DNA of 64,000 bases, from NCBI RefSeq assembly GCF_000682675.1, contig NZ_AWFA01000034.1:1-64000 (forward strand), read 5' to 3'. The translations under genes were made by a program, and so were the position numbers. Position 1 is the stretch's first letter. Each line of letters opens with the position of its first letter. Source of the DNA: Hyphomonas pacifica. GTDB taxonomy: Bacteria > Pseudomonadota > Alphaproteobacteria > Caulobacterales > Hyphomonadaceae. This document shows, one piece after another, positions 53,974-63,538 of the stretch. Below the pieces are notes generated by a model, which saw only the letters and a program-made list of their open reading frames with translations, did not search any database and was not told the origin of the DNA.

Positions 53974-55206
53974 TTGGAGCTGTTCGTATTTTTTTGCAGC
54001 CTGATCATCTTCGGCGGCTTCGCCATGATGCCCCTCGCCCGCCGTGCCGGGGCCCCGTTTCTCCTCATTGCACTGATCATCGGCATGTTTCTGGGTGAAG
54101 ATGGACCTGGTGGCATTCTGTTCAGTAATTTCAAATTGGCATTTGACCTTGGCAGTATCGCCCTGGCCGTAATCCTGTTTGCAGGTGGACTGGAAGCCAA
54201 TCGCGCTATTTTCCGCAATGCTGGCGCACCGGCCACTAGCCTGGCAACAATCGGCGTGCTGATTACAGCAGCTATCACCGGAATTGCCAGCTGCCTGCTG
54301 CTGGATGTGCCGTGGTTGGTTGGTTTGCTTCTAGGGGCGACAGTTGCTTCGACAGATGCCGCCGCCACCTTCCTGCTTGTTCAGCAAAGTGGCATCGCCC
54401 TGCGTCAACGTTTGAAAGATGCCCTGCTTCTGGAATCCGGCCTGAATGATCCGATGGCGATCTTTCTGACCGTCTCTCTCACCACCCTGGTCGCATCTAC
54501 GCAGCAGGATGTCACCGGAGACCTTATGTCGCTCAGCATCTTCCTGCTTCAGCAGGCGGGTATTGGTCTTGTCGGCGGAATTCTCGGTGGCCGATTGTTG
54601 GCGTTTATCCTGGACAGGCTGTTTCTGCCGCTGGGGACCTATCCTGTCATGTCGTTGACCGGGGCGCTGATCATCTTTGCAGGCGTCAGCCTGCTGGGGG
54701 GCAGCGGCTTCCTGGCAGCCTATCTTGCGGGTTTTACGCTGAAGGCGCGTCTGCACCGACCGATAGACCGCATCATGGATTTCAATGAAGCCTTTCAATG
54801 GCTATGCCAGATGGTGCTTTTCCTGATGCTCGGCCTGCTGGTCACGCCAAGCGCCCTGATGCATGGCTTTTGGCCTGCCCTCGGATGCGCCGCCGTGTTG
54901 ATGCTCGTGGCCAGGCCTATCGCTGTCTTCACGAGTGTCGGCTGGATGGGCTTCAGCCTGAAGGAAAACATATTCCTCAGCTGGGTCGGGCTCCGCGGCG
55001 CGGTGCCGGTTCTGCTCGCCATCTATCCAGTCATTTCACCTGGGCCAATCTCGGTCGGGTTCTTTAATGTGGTCTTCGTGATTGTTGCGGTGTCACTCAC
55101 CGTACAGGGCTGGACCATCGCACCGGCGGCACGTTTGCTCGGCCTGCAACCGGAAAAGAAATCCGCCACTGAAAACCCAGTCTCTGCCGAAACGACGCCT
55201 GCCTAG
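53974..55206 (+). CDS. Cation/proton antiporter, CPA1/CvrA-like, short form
   Basis: A 410-residue inner-membrane antiporter with about 12 TM helices. FVFFCSLIIFGGFAMMPLAR at the N-terminus, GLLLGATVASTDAAATFLLV, KDALLLESGLNDPMAIFLTV (the ESGxNDP motif of CPA antiporters), and WVGLRGAVPVLLAIYPVISP all match K+/H+ antiporters of the CvrA/NhaP2 type. It stops after the membrane domain; the TrkA_C domain of standard CvrA proteins (about 570-600 aa) is absent. It starts with TTG behind GAGG. Probably protects against osmotic or pH stress. Confidence 0.85.
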   Translation: MELFVFFCSLIIFGGFAMMPLARRAGAPFLLIALIIGMFLGEDGPGGILFSNFKLAFDLGSIALAVILFAGGLEANRAIFRNAGAPATSLATIGVLITAAITGIASCLLLDVPWLVGLLLGATVASTDAAATFLLVQQSGIALRQRLKDALLLESGLNDPMAIFLTVSLTTLVASTQQDVTGDLMSLSIFLLQQAGIGLVGGILGGRLLAFILDRLFLPLGTYPVMSLTGALIIFAGVSLLGGSGFLAAYLAGFTLKARLHRPIDRIMDFNEAFQWLCQMVLFLMLGLLVTPSALMHGFWPALGCAAVLMLVARPIAVFTSVGWMGFSLKENIFLSWVGLRGAVPVLLAIYPVISPGPISVGFFNVVFVIVAVSLTVQGWTIAPAARLLGLQPEKKSATENPVSAETTPA

Positions 55207-56075
55207 TGCAGGGCAACTTCAATATCATCCAGCAGATTACGCACGCGCTTTGCGTTGGCACCGAGGTCTGACAGGCCAACGCGGCTGGTAGAGCGAACAT
55301 CTATACGTGTGCCCCCTGCTTCCATCGCAAGCACGCGGATCATCACATCGTCCTTGAAACCGAACCAGAAGCTGGTCTCGGTTGCTTCGATCCTGCCTTC
55401 GGCAGCATCTGCCGACACGATCTTCCAGCCGCGATCTTTCACCAGTTCCACAATTGTGGCGAACGCGTCCGGCTGTGCGACGGGCGCTTCGTAAGTGTCG
55501 AGCTTTGGATAGGGAGCGACTTTAGGAGAATCCTGCTCTTCCGGACGGAACTCTGCTTCTTCCTGCAGTTCCGAAACAAGGCGTCCTGGTGTGCCAGGCC
55601 AGCGGCCTTCTGCCGCCTCCGGCACCACAGGCGCATCCTCAATCGGGTTCATAGCGCCATCGGCTTTACGTTCAGCCACCAATCTCTCGCTTGGCTGGAT
55701 CGGATCAGACCAGTCCGTCTGCACATCATGGATTGGTGGAAGGCGTGTCGCCTGCCCGCCAAAGGCCGCCACACGACCAAAGCTCAGCCCCGCAACCAGA
55801 AGAGCCGCTAAAGACAGGATGAAAGCGCGCTTACGGGGCGCCTTGATCAGGGCCAGCACCATGGCAACGACAGACACGCCGAGTGCCAGGAAGATCAGCT
55901 TCAGACCCCAGTTCAGGGTCATGGTGCCAAGGCCGAACTGCCAGCTCCAGGCGCCAAACCGCGCGCCCACCGCAGCGATGACAAACCAGAGAACGGCAAA
56001 AATCGAAAGGCCCAGAGAAACTTTCGCCACGATGGCGCGCCACCCGGCATCCTGTGCTTTATCCACTGAACTCAT
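55203..56075 (-). CDS. Membrane-anchored DUF1499 domain protein
   Basis: About 290 residues. The N-terminal third has three or four TM segments (VSLGLSIFAVLWFVIAAVGA, LKLIFLALGVSVVAMVLALI, AFILSLAALLVAGLSFGRVA). The C-terminal third is a DUF1499 domain with SFWFGFKDDVMIRVL and VRSTSRVGLSDLGANAKRVR. A Pro/Glu-rich linker lies between. GGAAGGCAGACGCC precedes the chosen ATG. It overlaps the antiporter gene by four bases at their convergent ends. A cytosolic single-domain DUF1499 protein is encoded near 1.4-1.8 kb. Function unknown. Confidence 0.82.
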   Translation of the reverse strand: MSSVDKAQDAGWRAIVAKVSLGLSIFAVLWFVIAAVGARFGAWSWQFGLGTMTLNWGLKLIFLALGVSVVAMVLALIKAPRKRAFILSLAALLVAGLSFGRVAAFGGQATRLPPIHDVQTDWSDPIQPSERLVAERKADGAMNPIEDAPVVPEAAEGRWPGTPGRLVSELQEEAEFRPEEQDSPKVAPYPKLDTYEAPVAQPDAFATIVELVKDRGWKIVSADAAEGRIEATETSFWFGFKDDVMIRVLAMEAGGTRIDVRSTSRVGLSDLGANAKRVRNLLDDIEVALH

Positions 56076-56222
56076 GGCGTCTGCCTTCCCTTCATACCCT
56101 TTGAGGGAAAGACATAGGCCAGTCGCTCGGGTTGGACCAGTCCTGAGCCTCACAAATCGCCGGAACATGAGGACTGACCGGGCGTTTTACAAAATCTGCG
56201 CAAGAATGGGAGGTTTCCAGCC

Positions 56223-56744
56223 ATGGAAAAAGGATCCTACGGCCGTTTCGGCCTGATGATTTTGACGTCAGCCATCGTGATGTTCGGCTTGATGTATCTG
56301 AACACTTACGCTGTCTCACATGTCCACTGGAGCGAAACGCGCTTTTACATGACCCTTATCATGGCGGCGGCCATGGCGGTGATCATGTTGTCTTTCATGC
56401 TGAACATGTATCGCAGCACCCGGCTGAATTGGGCGATTTATGTAGGTAGCGTCATGCTGTTTGCCGCGGCGCTGGCGCTTGTGCGGAGTCAGGCAACGGT
56501 CAGCGACAAATCGTATATGAAAGCAATGATCCCTCATCACTCCATTGCCATTCTCACAAGTGAGCGAGCAAATATTCAAGACCAGCGTGTACGCGAACTG
56601 GCTGACGGCATCATCCGCACCCAGCGCAAGGAAATTTCTGAAATGGAGTGGCTGATTGCCGACATCGCCAAAAATGGAAAGGCGACAACCCCCGAAGAAG
56701 CTGCCGCCCGTCCTGTGCCTGATTTCAGCGGTAAGAAGGACTAG
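56223..56744 (+). CDS. DUF305 membrane protein
   Basis: 173 residues. Three TM helices (GLMILTSAIVMFGLMYLNTY, FYMTLIMAAAMAVIMLSFML, YVGSVMLFAAALALVR) are followed by a DUF305/ferritin-like segment with MKAMIPHHSIAILTSERANI and IIRTQRKEISEMEWLIADI. The HH pair and downstream E/M residues are the family's presumed metal ligands, often copper. The soluble part is short compared with stand-alone DUF305 proteins. It ends 6 nt from the convergent acyl-CoA ligase gene. Confidence 0.87.
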   Translation: MEKGSYGRFGLMILTSAIVMFGLMYLNTYAVSHVHWSETRFYMTLIMAAAMAVIMLSFMLNMYRSTRLNWAIYVGSVMLFAAALALVRSQATVSDKSYMKAMIPHHSIAILTSERANIQDQRVRELADGIIRTQRKEISEMEWLIADIAKNGKATTPEEAAARPVPDFSGKKD

Positions 56745-56750
56745 GCCGCC

Positions 56751-58379
56751 TTACGCCGTTGGCAGTTTGTAGTCCTTGAACTGCTCGCGCAGCGCCAGCT
56801 TGTTGATCTTGCCCGTGGCGCCAAGCGGAATTTCGCTGACGAAGACAACATCATCCGGCGTCCACCATTTCGCGATCTTGCCGTCCAGCTGAGCCAGCAC
56901 TTCTTCCTTGGTGGGAGCCTCCCCCTGCGCCGGCTGAACCACAAGCAGCGGACGCTCGTCCCACTTCGGGTGATAGATGCCAATCGCGGCGGCGTTCGCC
57001 ACTTTCGGGTGCCCCACCGCAATATTCTCAATGTCGATGGAAGAGATCCACTCCCCGCCAGACTTGATCACGTCTTTCGCGCGATCAGTGATCGTCATGG
57101 TGCCATACTCGTCAATGTGCGCTACATCGCCGGTATCAAAGAAGCCATTATCGTCCAGCACATTGCCGCCAACTCCCTTGAAATACCCAGCAGCAATCGC
57201 GGGGCCGCGAACCATCAGGCGACCGCTCGTCTCGCCATCATTCGGCAGGTCACTGCCTTCATCGTCAACGATTTTCAGCTCCACACCGAATGGCGGACGT
57301 CCCTGCTTCAGTTTCTGCTCCAGACGCTCTTCAATCGGCGCAGTCACCATATGTGGCGGCAGTGTGCCCAGCGTACCCAGTGGCGAAGTCTCGGTCATGC
57401 CCCAGGCATGGACTACGTCCACTTCATAATCTTCCTCAAATGCGCGGAGGATTTTCTCCGGCACGGCAGAGCCGCCAATCACCACTTTGTTCAGATGCGG
57501 CAGTTTCAGATTGTTCTCCTGCAGGTGGTTGAGCAGCATCAACCAGACAGTCGGCACGGCGGCGGTGATGGTAACCTTTTCGGTGTCCAGCAGCTCATAA
57601 ATGGAGGCACCATCCATTTGCGCGCCAGGCATCACCATGTTTGCGCCTGTTGCCGGGCAAGACAGGGCCAGTCCCCAGGCATTGGCGTGGAACATCGGCA
57701 CCACCGGCAGCACGACATCATTCGCGCCCATTCCGATGGCATCTTTCTGCATCGTGATCATTGTATGGAGCACATTGGAGCGATGGGAATACAGCACGCC
57801 CTTCGGGTTGCCTGTCGTTCCGGATGTGTAACAAAGGCCACAGGCCGTCTCTTCCGGGAAGTCGCCCCAGCGGCACTCGTCAGAGCGGCCATCAATCCAG
57901 ATATCGAACGGGATCGCGCCAAGAGAATTCTCAGGCATCGTGTCGGCATCAGCATAGATGACGAACGTCTTTACTGTTTCCAGATGGTCTTTGATCGCCT
58001 CGACAATGGGAAGGAATGTCTTGTCAAAGATCAGCACCTTGTCTTCGGCGTGATTGGCAATCCAGGCGATCTGCTCCGGGTGCAGCCGCGGATTGATTGT
58101 ATGAAGCACAGCGCCAATGCCCATTGCGCCATACCAGGAGGCCATATGACGCTCAGAGTTCCAGCCCAGTGTCGCGACCCGGTCGCTCATGCCAATGCCA
58201 TGATCCTTCAGGGCATTGGAGACCTGTTTGGACATGGTGAACAGCTCGGCATAAGTCGTTCTGGAAATATTTCCTTCCACACGACGTGTAATGATCTCGC
58301 GCGTCGGATTGATCCGATTGGCGTGCTCAAGAATCTTGTTAACCGTCAGTGGCCAATCCTGCATGATGCCCAGCATCAC
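56751..58379 (-). CDS. Acyl-CoA synthetase (AMP-binding, AlkK-like medium/long-chain fatty acid CoA ligase)
   Basis: Activates a fatty acid with ATP and CoA. It has 542 residues. The N-terminus [20 protein letters not shown] is typical of the AlkK-like group. The AMP-binding signature [19 protein letters not shown] is near the middle, followed by [40 protein letters not shown] and the A8-like [20 protein letters not shown]. The C-terminus retains [15 protein letters not shown] with the catalytic Lys. Two adjacent Met codons make the exact start ambiguous by one or four codons. Confidence 0.92.
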   Translation of the reverse strand: MMLGIMQDWPLTVNKILEHANRINPTREIITRRVEGNISRTTYAELFTMSKQVSNALKDHGIGMSDRVATLGWNSERHMASWYGAMGIGAVLHTINPRLHPEQIAWIANHAEDKVLIFDKTFLPIVEAIKDHLETVKTFVIYADADTMPENSLGAIPFDIWIDGRSDECRWGDFPEETACGLCYTSGTTGNPKGVLYSHRSNVLHTMITMQKDAIGMGANDVVLPVVPMFHANAWGLALSCPATGANMVMPGAQMDGASIYELLDTEKVTITAAVPTVWLMLLNHLQENNLKLPHLNKVVIGGSAVPEKILRAFEEDYEVDVVHAWGMTETSPLGTLGTLPPHMVTAPIEERLEQKLKQGRPPFGVELKIVDDEGSDLPNDGETSGRLMVRGPAIAAGYFKGVGGNVLDDNGFFDTGDVAHIDEYGTMTITDRAKDVIKSGGEWISSIDIENIAVGHPKVANAAAIGIYHPKWDERPLLVVQPAQGEAPTKEEVLAQLDGKIAKWWTPDDVVFVSEIPLGATGKINKLALREQFKDYKLPTA

Positions 58380-58477
58380 TGTCCTCCCGTAGACAAAATG
58401 ATCTCAGGCAATAAGAGCCTGAATTAGAACCGGTTTATTCGCGCCACTGCTGCAGTGCAAGAACAGGAGCTGCTTGT

Positions 58478-59413
58478 ATGAAACTTTTTGCAATCCCACT
58501 CACGGCACTTATGCTGCTGGTAGGCTGCAATCCCGCAGAAACAACACTTGGCACTGCAAGCACAGAGCGCGCGCAGGTCCGCCGCATGCCCCTGCCCGCC
58601 TATTTTGATTGTCTACGGGAGAATAAGGGCATTGTGATTGCCGCCCATCGCGGTGGTCCCGCCCGGGGCTACCCCGAAAACGCGATTGAGACGATGCAAT
58701 ATAATTTCGATCATGGGGTTCGCGTTTTCGAGATTGACATCGCTGAAACACGCGACGGCGTGTTGACCCTCATGCATGATGACCGTCTGAACCGCACTAG
58801 CACAGGGCGCGGCTATGTCTCCGATATCAGCTGGAGTGACATGTCCGGCCTCAAACTGGTAGACAATGATGGCCAGCGCACAGATTTTTCCCCACCCAAG
58901 CTGACCGACGCCCTGCTCTGGGCAACGGAAACAGGCGCCATTCTGGAACTGGACCGTAAGAAAACGACCAGCTTTCGCAACATTGCCGAGGCGGTATATG
59001 CTGCCGATGCAGAAGAGAATATGATCTTCATCTCCTACACAGATGATGAAGCCGCCGAGATCGCGTCAATAGATCCCGAATTCATGATGACCGCTTCGGT
59101 ACGTGGAGGACGCGATATCGCCGCGCTTGAAGCTCGCGGCGTTGATCCCGAGCATCTGATCGGCTGGACGGGCACGGACCGGCCAGATGAAGCCGCATGG
59201 CACCGCAACGCCCTCAATGAGGTGGAATCCGCCTTCGGCACCCTCGGCCGCGCCGGCGAGCGGCTGGACGACCAGTACATGGCAGACGGCAATGGCTCGG
59301 AATATCAGGACCTCGCCGATATGGGTCTCGTTATGCTGGCTACAGACCGCCCGCTCGACGCCGCCGAGGCGATGACGTCTGACGATGTTGGTCGCTCGGC
59401 TTGCGAACATTGA
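58478..59413 (+). CDS. Glycerophosphodiester phosphodiesterase family lipoprotein
   Basis: 311 residues. The signal peptide FAIPLTALMLLVGC ends in a lipobox LVGC. The GDPD motifs are IVIAAHRGGPARGYPENAIE, VFEIDIAETRDGVLTLMHDD and ILELDRKKTT, covering the HRG, ExD and HD catalytic residues. The end DMGLVMLATDRPLDAAEAM carries the family's terminal strand. It would cleave glycerophosphodiesters in the periplasm, releasing glycerol-3-P. CAGGAGCTGCTTGT precedes the ATG. A weak 7-bp hairpin (CAGCCGC...GCGGCTG) follows, ending near 59514. Confidence 0.88.
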   Translation: MKLFAIPLTALMLLVGCNPAETTLGTASTERAQVRRMPLPAYFDCLRENKGIVIAAHRGGPARGYPENAIETMQYNFDHGVRVFEIDIAETRDGVLTLMHDDRLNRTSTGRGYVSDISWSDMSGLKLVDNDGQRTDFSPPKLTDALLWATETGAILELDRKKTTSFRNIAEAVYAADAEENMIFISYTDDEAAEIASIDPEFMMTASVRGGRDIAALEARGVDPEHLIGWTGTDRPDEAAWHRNALNEVESAFGTLGRAGERLDDQYMADGNGSEYQDLADMGLVMLATDRPLDAAEAMTSDDVGRSACEH

Positions 59414-59613
59414 CCCTTGCCACATTCAGACCTATTTAACGCGCAGGTTTGAGCCACCTGCCGCTCGCCGGGATGTCCCGTCGGTGAAGCGCTCACAGCC
59501 GCCTCAAGCGGCTGTTCAACAAGGATGCTGACGCTTTCACCACAGCGGTCCAGCGGCAAGGCGAGCCCCGCAGAACAAGACCGCGATTGGATGAAGACGA
59601 AAGGATCCTCACC

Positions 59614-60063
59614 ATGTCGCTACACATCATGACACGTGACGGGGCCAAAGCCCGCGCAAGACAATTGCGCGCAGAGGCCGCCGCTGCCGGGACCTCCCTG
59701 TCGCACTCAAAAGCCTTGGAGCGAGTCGCGGTCGAACTCGGCTATCGGGACTGGAACACCGCTTCGGCGCGCCTCTCGAACAGACCGGAGGCGCCTTGCC
59801 AATTAGGCGACCGGGTCAGCGGGCTATATCTCAAGCAAACTTTTGAAGGGCGCGTCCATGCCATTCGCGAGCTGGCAGGCGGCATGGGCTATGAAGTGAC
59901 CCTGCACTTCGACACACCTGTCGACGTTGTGGAGTTTGACAGCTTCTCGGCCCTGCGCCAGCGCGTGACAGCCACAGTGGACGCAAATGGCGTCTCATGG
60001 GCAAAAACCAGTGACGGACAGTCACATCTTGTCCTGCAGGATGTGCTGAATGGCATTGTTTGA
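59614..60063 (+). CDS. Glyoxalase-superfamily-like protein (N-terminal SHSKALE motif)
   Basis: 149 residues. The N-terminal part reads AKARARQLRAEAAAAGTSLS, then HSKALERVAVELGYRDWNTA; this helical motif begins a family annotated as glyoxalase superfamily protein. The C-terminal half (ASARLS to end) is a beta-rich unit with GDRVSGLYLKQTFEGRVHAI and GYEVTLHFDTPVDVVEFDSF. AAAGGATCCTCACC precedes the ATG. The metal-binding residues of true glyoxalases are not clear, so enzymatic activity is doubtful. Confidence 0.7.
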   Translation: MSLHIMTRDGAKARARQLRAEAAAAGTSLSHSKALERVAVELGYRDWNTASARLSNRPEAPCQLGDRVSGLYLKQTFEGRVHAIRELAGGMGYEVTLHFDTPVDVVEFDSFSALRQRVTATVDANGVSWAKTSDGQSHLVLQDVLNGIV

Positions 60064-60087
60064 GGCAGGCGCTTTAAGATGTCAGGA

Positions 60088-60747
60088 TCAGGGGTAGAGT
60101 CTGCCCTTGGTCCAGCCTTCCCCGTCCCGCCTGAATTTCAGGCGATCATGCATACGGAAGGCCTGATCCTGCCAGAACTCAATCTCTGCCGGTGTCACAC
60201 GGAAGCCGCCCCAGAACTCAGGGCGCGGGATATCCGGCCCATCACCATAGATTTCTGACAGCTCGGCGACGCGCTGTTCAAACTCTGCGCGGTCTTCCAG
60301 AGGGCGGGACTGGTCAGAGGCTATTGCACTAATCCGGCTCTGGGCTGCGCGCGTCGCGAAATACGCGTCCGCTTCTGCCTCGGTCACCTGTTCCACAGTT
60401 CCACGTATCCTCACCTGGCGGCGCAAACTCTTCCAGTGAAAGCCGAGGGCAGCCTTGGCCGTTGTATCCAGTTGCTGGCCCTTGGCGCTTTCCAGATTGG
60501 TAAAGAACACAAAGCCTGAAGGCGTTACTTCCTTCAGCAAGACGATACGTACATCGGGCATTCCGGATGCATCCACCGTGGCAAGTGACATCGCATTGGA
60601 ATCATTCAGTTCCTTTTCACGCGCCTCGGCCATCCAGACCTGAAACAGGGCGATCGGGTCGTCTGTATCAGGGATCAGGGGCTTTCCTGTCGGGTCTGTC
60701 GCATACTCTGCGGCACTCGGGCTAGGCGGTATGACAGATGAACTCAT
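60088..60747 (-). CDS. pdxH: Pyridoxamine 5'-phosphate oxidase
   Basis: FMN enzyme that completes PLP synthesis. It has 219 residues. [80 protein letters not shown], and the C-terminal [20 protein letters not shown] then [10 protein letters not shown] are the family's FMN- and PLP-binding blocks. AGGAGATCATCCGG lies upstream of the ATG. Divergent from aroC. Confidence 0.96.
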   Translation of the reverse strand: MSSSVIPPSPSAAEYATDPTGKPLIPDTDDPIALFQVWMAEAREKELNDSNAMSLATVDASGMPDVRIVLLKEVTPSGFVFFTNLESAKGQQLDTTAKAALGFHWKSLRRQVRIRGTVEQVTEAEADAYFATRAAQSRISAIASDQSRPLEDRAEFEQRVAELSEIYGDGPDIPRPEFWGGFRVTPAEIEFWQDQAFRMHDRLKFRRDGEGWTKGRLYP

Positions 60748-60943
60748 CCGGATGATCTCCTGCTTGCAAACATGGCTGACCTATCAGGTCCCTGTCGCCC
60801 CTGACATACGTGCCTGTCCTGACTCCGTCCACTGCATGCAAGAATATTCCAGCGGCCCTGGTCCCCGGTGAAAACTGCAATCTTAAGAAAGCCAGGAAAG
60901 TCAGGGCTGTTCAAAGCGCGGCATTTGCGCTTGAAGGCATGTC

Positions 60944-62038
60944 ATGTCGCATAACACATTCGGTCATCTCTTCCGCGTCACCACTTGGGGTGAAAGTCAT
61001 GGGCCCGCGCTCGGCTGTGTTGTCGATGGCTGCCCCCCCGGCTTGCCTCTCGACGCAGCCTTCATCCAGCAATTCCTGGATAAGCGCCGCCCCGGCACAT
61101 CCCGCTTCGTCACACAGAGGCAGGAACCCGATCAGGTGAAGATTCTATCCGGTGTGTTCGAGGATGACCGCACGGATGGCCCAGTCACTACCGGCACACC
61201 CATCTCGCTTCTGATTGAAAACACTGATCAGCGCTCGAAAGATTACCGCGAAATCCGCGACCGGTATCGCCCCGGCCATGCCGACTACACCTATGATCAG
61301 AAATATGGTGTCCGCGACTATCGCGGCGGCGGGCGTTCCTCTGCGCGGGAAACGGCTGCGCGGGTAGCGGCTGGCGCTGTAGCGCGCCAGGTTCTTGGTA
61401 AAAACATCCAGATTCGCGGCGCCGTGGTTCAGATCGGCCCGCACGCTGTTGACCGCGCACGTCTTGACTGGAGCACAACGGAATCAAACCCATTCTGGTG
61501 CCCAGACCCGGACATGGTGCGCGTCTGGGAAGAGTTTCTCGACACGACGCGCAAGGCTGGAAGCTCTATCGGCGCCATTGTCGAGATCCAGGCGAGCGGC
61601 CTTCCGGCAGGCTGGGGTGCGCCCATCTACGGAAAGCTGGATTCGGAACTTGCCGGTGCCATGATGGGAATCAATGCTGCCAAAGGCGTTGAAATCGGCG
61701 CAGGCTTTGCCGTCGCCGCCATGTCTGGCGAGGAGAATGCAGACCGGATGCGGATGGGCGAAGATGGCAACCCCGTCTTTGGTGCCAACAATAATGGCGG
61801 TGTTGCCGGCGGTCTTTCGACCGGCCAGCCGCTGGTCGTGCGAGTGGCCATCAAGCCGACTTCTTCAATTTTGACACCAGTCGAGAGCATCAACCGAAAT
61901 GGCGAGGAAGTGGACGTGCGCACGATTGGGCGGCATGATCCATGTGTGGGCATTCGCGCGGTGCCTGTGGCGGAAGCCATGATGGCTTGCGTGCTGGCAG
62001 ATGCGAAGCTGAGGCACAGGGGGCAAACCGGTCGATGA
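60944..62038 (+). CDS. aroC: Chorismate synthase
   Basis: Last step of the shikimate pathway, needing reduced FMN. It has 364 residues. [60 protein letters not shown], and [20 protein letters not shown] are the signature blocks with the conserved His and Arg residues; [20 protein letters not shown] closes the domain. GAAGG lies 7 nt upstream of the ATG. An imperfect hairpin (CCGAACC...GGTTCGG) follows between aroC and the next gene, with no T-run. Confidence 0.96.
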   Translation: MSHNTFGHLFRVTTWGESHGPALGCVVDGCPPGLPLDAAFIQQFLDKRRPGTSRFVTQRQEPDQVKILSGVFEDDRTDGPVTTGTPISLLIENTDQRSKDYREIRDRYRPGHADYTYDQKYGVRDYRGGGRSSARETAARVAAGAVARQVLGKNIQIRGAVVQIGPHAVDRARLDWSTTESNPFWCPDPDMVRVWEEFLDTTRKAGSSIGAIVEIQASGLPAGWGAPIYGKLDSELAGAMMGINAAKGVEIGAGFAVAAMSGEENADRMRMGEDGNPVFGANNNGGVAGGLSTGQPLVVRVAIKPTSSILTPVESINRNGEEVDVRTIGRHDPCVGIRAVPVAEAMMACVLADAKLRHRGQTGR

Positions 62039-62131
62039 GCAAGACTGTGGGTGTCACAGTATCTTCACATACCTGCTATCGGCAACTCAGACCGAACCTG
62101 CTAACGGGGTTCGGAATTGAAGGAATAGCGG

Positions 62132-63196
62132 GTGACTGGCATGGGTGGCGTTGAGATTTTCGGGGTCATAGGCTTCGCACTGGCGTCTTACGCCGTGGTC
62201 GCAAATGACTCGATCCAGACCCTCGGGACATTTCTATCATCAAACTCCAAGCGCCCCTGGTGGATGCTCTGGCTGTTTGCCAGCGCTATTCTGCTGGTCG
62301 TTGTCTTCTATGGTTACTTCCACGGTCAGGGCGATGTCGCCTATGACCGCCTGGACAAGCTGTCCATCCTTCCCGGAGAGGGTGACCGCAGCGGCCTGTT
62401 GATGCCGAATATCCAGTGGTGGCATGCCCTGCCCCCTCTGGTCCTGTTGATGCTTACGCGCTTCGGCATCCCGGTTTCCACCACCTTCCTCGTGCTGACC
62501 CTGTTTGCCCTGTCCGGTGGCTCATCTAGTGACGGCATTCTGGAAAAGATGATCATCAAGTCCGCCATGGGCTATGTGGTTGCCTTTGGCTGCGGCATTG
62601 CACTGTGGGTCATCATCTCCCGCACGTTCGAACGTTGGGTCTATCATACGCGGGACGAGATGCCCTGGCCTTACTGGGTGACCTTCCAGTGGCTGACGAC
62701 AACCTTCCTCTGGTCGCAATGGCTGATGCAGGATCTGGCAAACATCTTCGTTTACCTGCCGCGCGAAGTCACCATTGTTAACGGTGAGACGCATGTCAGT
62801 TTTGCATTCGGCTATGTCATCTTCGGCGCCCTCCTGCTGATTGCTATTCAGGCGTATATCTTCGCCACGAAAGGCGGTCAGATTCAGCGGATCGTTGAAC
62901 GCAAGATCAACACCGTGGACGTGCGTGCCGCCACGATCGTAGACCTGATCTACGGGATCATTCTTTTTATCTTCAAGGAAGTCAGCAATGTGCCCATGAG
63001 CACGACGTGGGTATTCCTGGGCCTGCTGGCTGGCCGCGAACTAGCGATTTCCTATGTAGCGCACCTGCGCGAAAAGAATGAGGCCGTGAAAGACGTTCTC
63101 GGCGATGCCGGACGTGCCTTCCTCGGCCTCATTATTTCGATAATCCTAGCTTTTGCCATGCCGCTGCTCGGCACGGGGAAACTACCCAGTTTCTAG
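62132..63196 (+). CDS. PiT-like membrane protein (inorganic phosphate transporter superfamily), divergent
   Basis: A 354-residue membrane protein with about nine TM segments in two similar halves. Near the N-terminus YAVVANDSIQTLGTFLSS and later RFGIPVSTTFLVLTLFALSG resemble the PiT (PHO4) halves, AND-x-x-x-x-G and VPVSTT. The second half repeats the pattern less exactly: SNVPMSTTWVFLGLLAGREL. The canonical GANDVANAFG is degraded (ANDSIQTLGT). It may transport phosphate or another solute, or have lost function. It starts with GTG behind AAGGA. A Pho box lies about 210 nt beyond its stop, upstream of the convergent small gene. Confidence 0.7.
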   Translation: MTGMGGVEIFGVIGFALASYAVVANDSIQTLGTFLSSNSKRPWWMLWLFASAILLVVVFYGYFHGQGDVAYDRLDKLSILPGEGDRSGLLMPNIQWWHALPPLVLLMLTRFGIPVSTTFLVLTLFALSGGSSSDGILEKMIIKSAMGYVVAFGCGIALWVIISRTFERWVYHTRDEMPWPYWVTFQWLTTTFLWSQWLMQDLANIFVYLPREVTIVNGETHVSFAFGYVIFGALLLIAIQAYIFATKGGQIQRIVERKINTVDVRAATIVDLIYGIILFIFKEVSNVPMSTTWVFLGLLAGRELAISYVAHLREKNEAVKDVLGDAGRAFLGLIISIILAFAMPLLGTGKLPSF

Positions 63197-63207
63197 ACTT
63201 ACGCGGC

Positions 63208-63378
63208 TTATGCGAAAATATTGACGATCGGGTCGAGCGCGATTGAAAGGCTCACACCGACAACGCCAGCCAAAACCAACATTGTTCCCCTCAACACACT
63301 GAGGACGGCGTCATTGTTCGCCAGATCCCTGTGCGCCAGCCAGGAAACATGATTATCATTGTGATCTAGGACAGCCAT
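63208..63378 (-). CDS. 56-residue single-TM membrane peptide behind a Pho box
   Basis: A short peptide starting at an ATG preceded by a near-perfect AGGAGG with five to six bases of spacing. About 29 residues of polar N-terminus (MAVLDHNDNHVSWLAHRDLA) precede one hydrophobic helix (RGTMLVLAGVVGVSLSIALD) and a short tail. I do not recognise a family. The frame is open 26 codons further upstream through the promoter region, where the extra part has no domain. It lies just downstream of four 11-bp Pho-box repeats, so I infer induction by phosphate starvation. It converges with the PiT-like gene 11 nt away. Confidence 0.65.
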   Translation of the reverse strand: MAVLDHNDNHVSWLAHRDLANNDAVLSVLRGTMLVLAGVVGVSLSIALDPIVNIFA

Positions 63379-63408
63379 GATAGCCTCCTTCCTTTCCTGG
63401 TGAAAATT

Positions 63409-63452
63409 ACTGTCATACGACTGTAATCTAACTGTCATATTACTGTCATGTT
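63409..63452. promoter_or_regulatory. Pho box: four 11-bp direct repeats
   Basis: ACTGTCAT or ACTGTAAT recurs with exactly 11-bp period at 63409, 63420, 63431 and 63442; three copies are identical. This is the geometry of a PhoB binding site (CTGTCAT repeats). It ends about 20 bases upstream of the small gene's Shine-Dalgarno. The repeats read CTGTCAT on the plus strand, opposite to that gene; plus-strand transcription would enter a gene-free stretch of about 90 nt before the end of the convergent methyltransferase gene. Confidence 0.85.
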
Positions 63453-63538
63453 CCACGCTTGCAAATCAATTTTTTTTCATCGGGGATTAACCCTAATGGC
63501 CAGGGCCACACAAATCTCTGAAAAATAAGGATTTATAC

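Noticed and set aside
56970-58427. 485-codon plus-strand frame opposite the acyl-CoA ligase
   Set aside because: Antisense of a gene with intact AMP-binding motifs; the translation is rich in His and Arg with no recognisable domain, as expected of a shadow frame.
59496-59514. CAGCCGC-CTCAA-GCGGCTG hairpin after the GDPD gene as a strong terminator
   Set aside because: The stem is good, but no T-run follows, so it is at best a weak terminator or a structural hairpin.
62092-62114. CCGAACC...GGTTCGG hairpin between aroC and the PiT-like gene
   Set aside because: 7-bp stem with a long 9-nt loop and no T-run; not enough to call a terminator or riboswitch.
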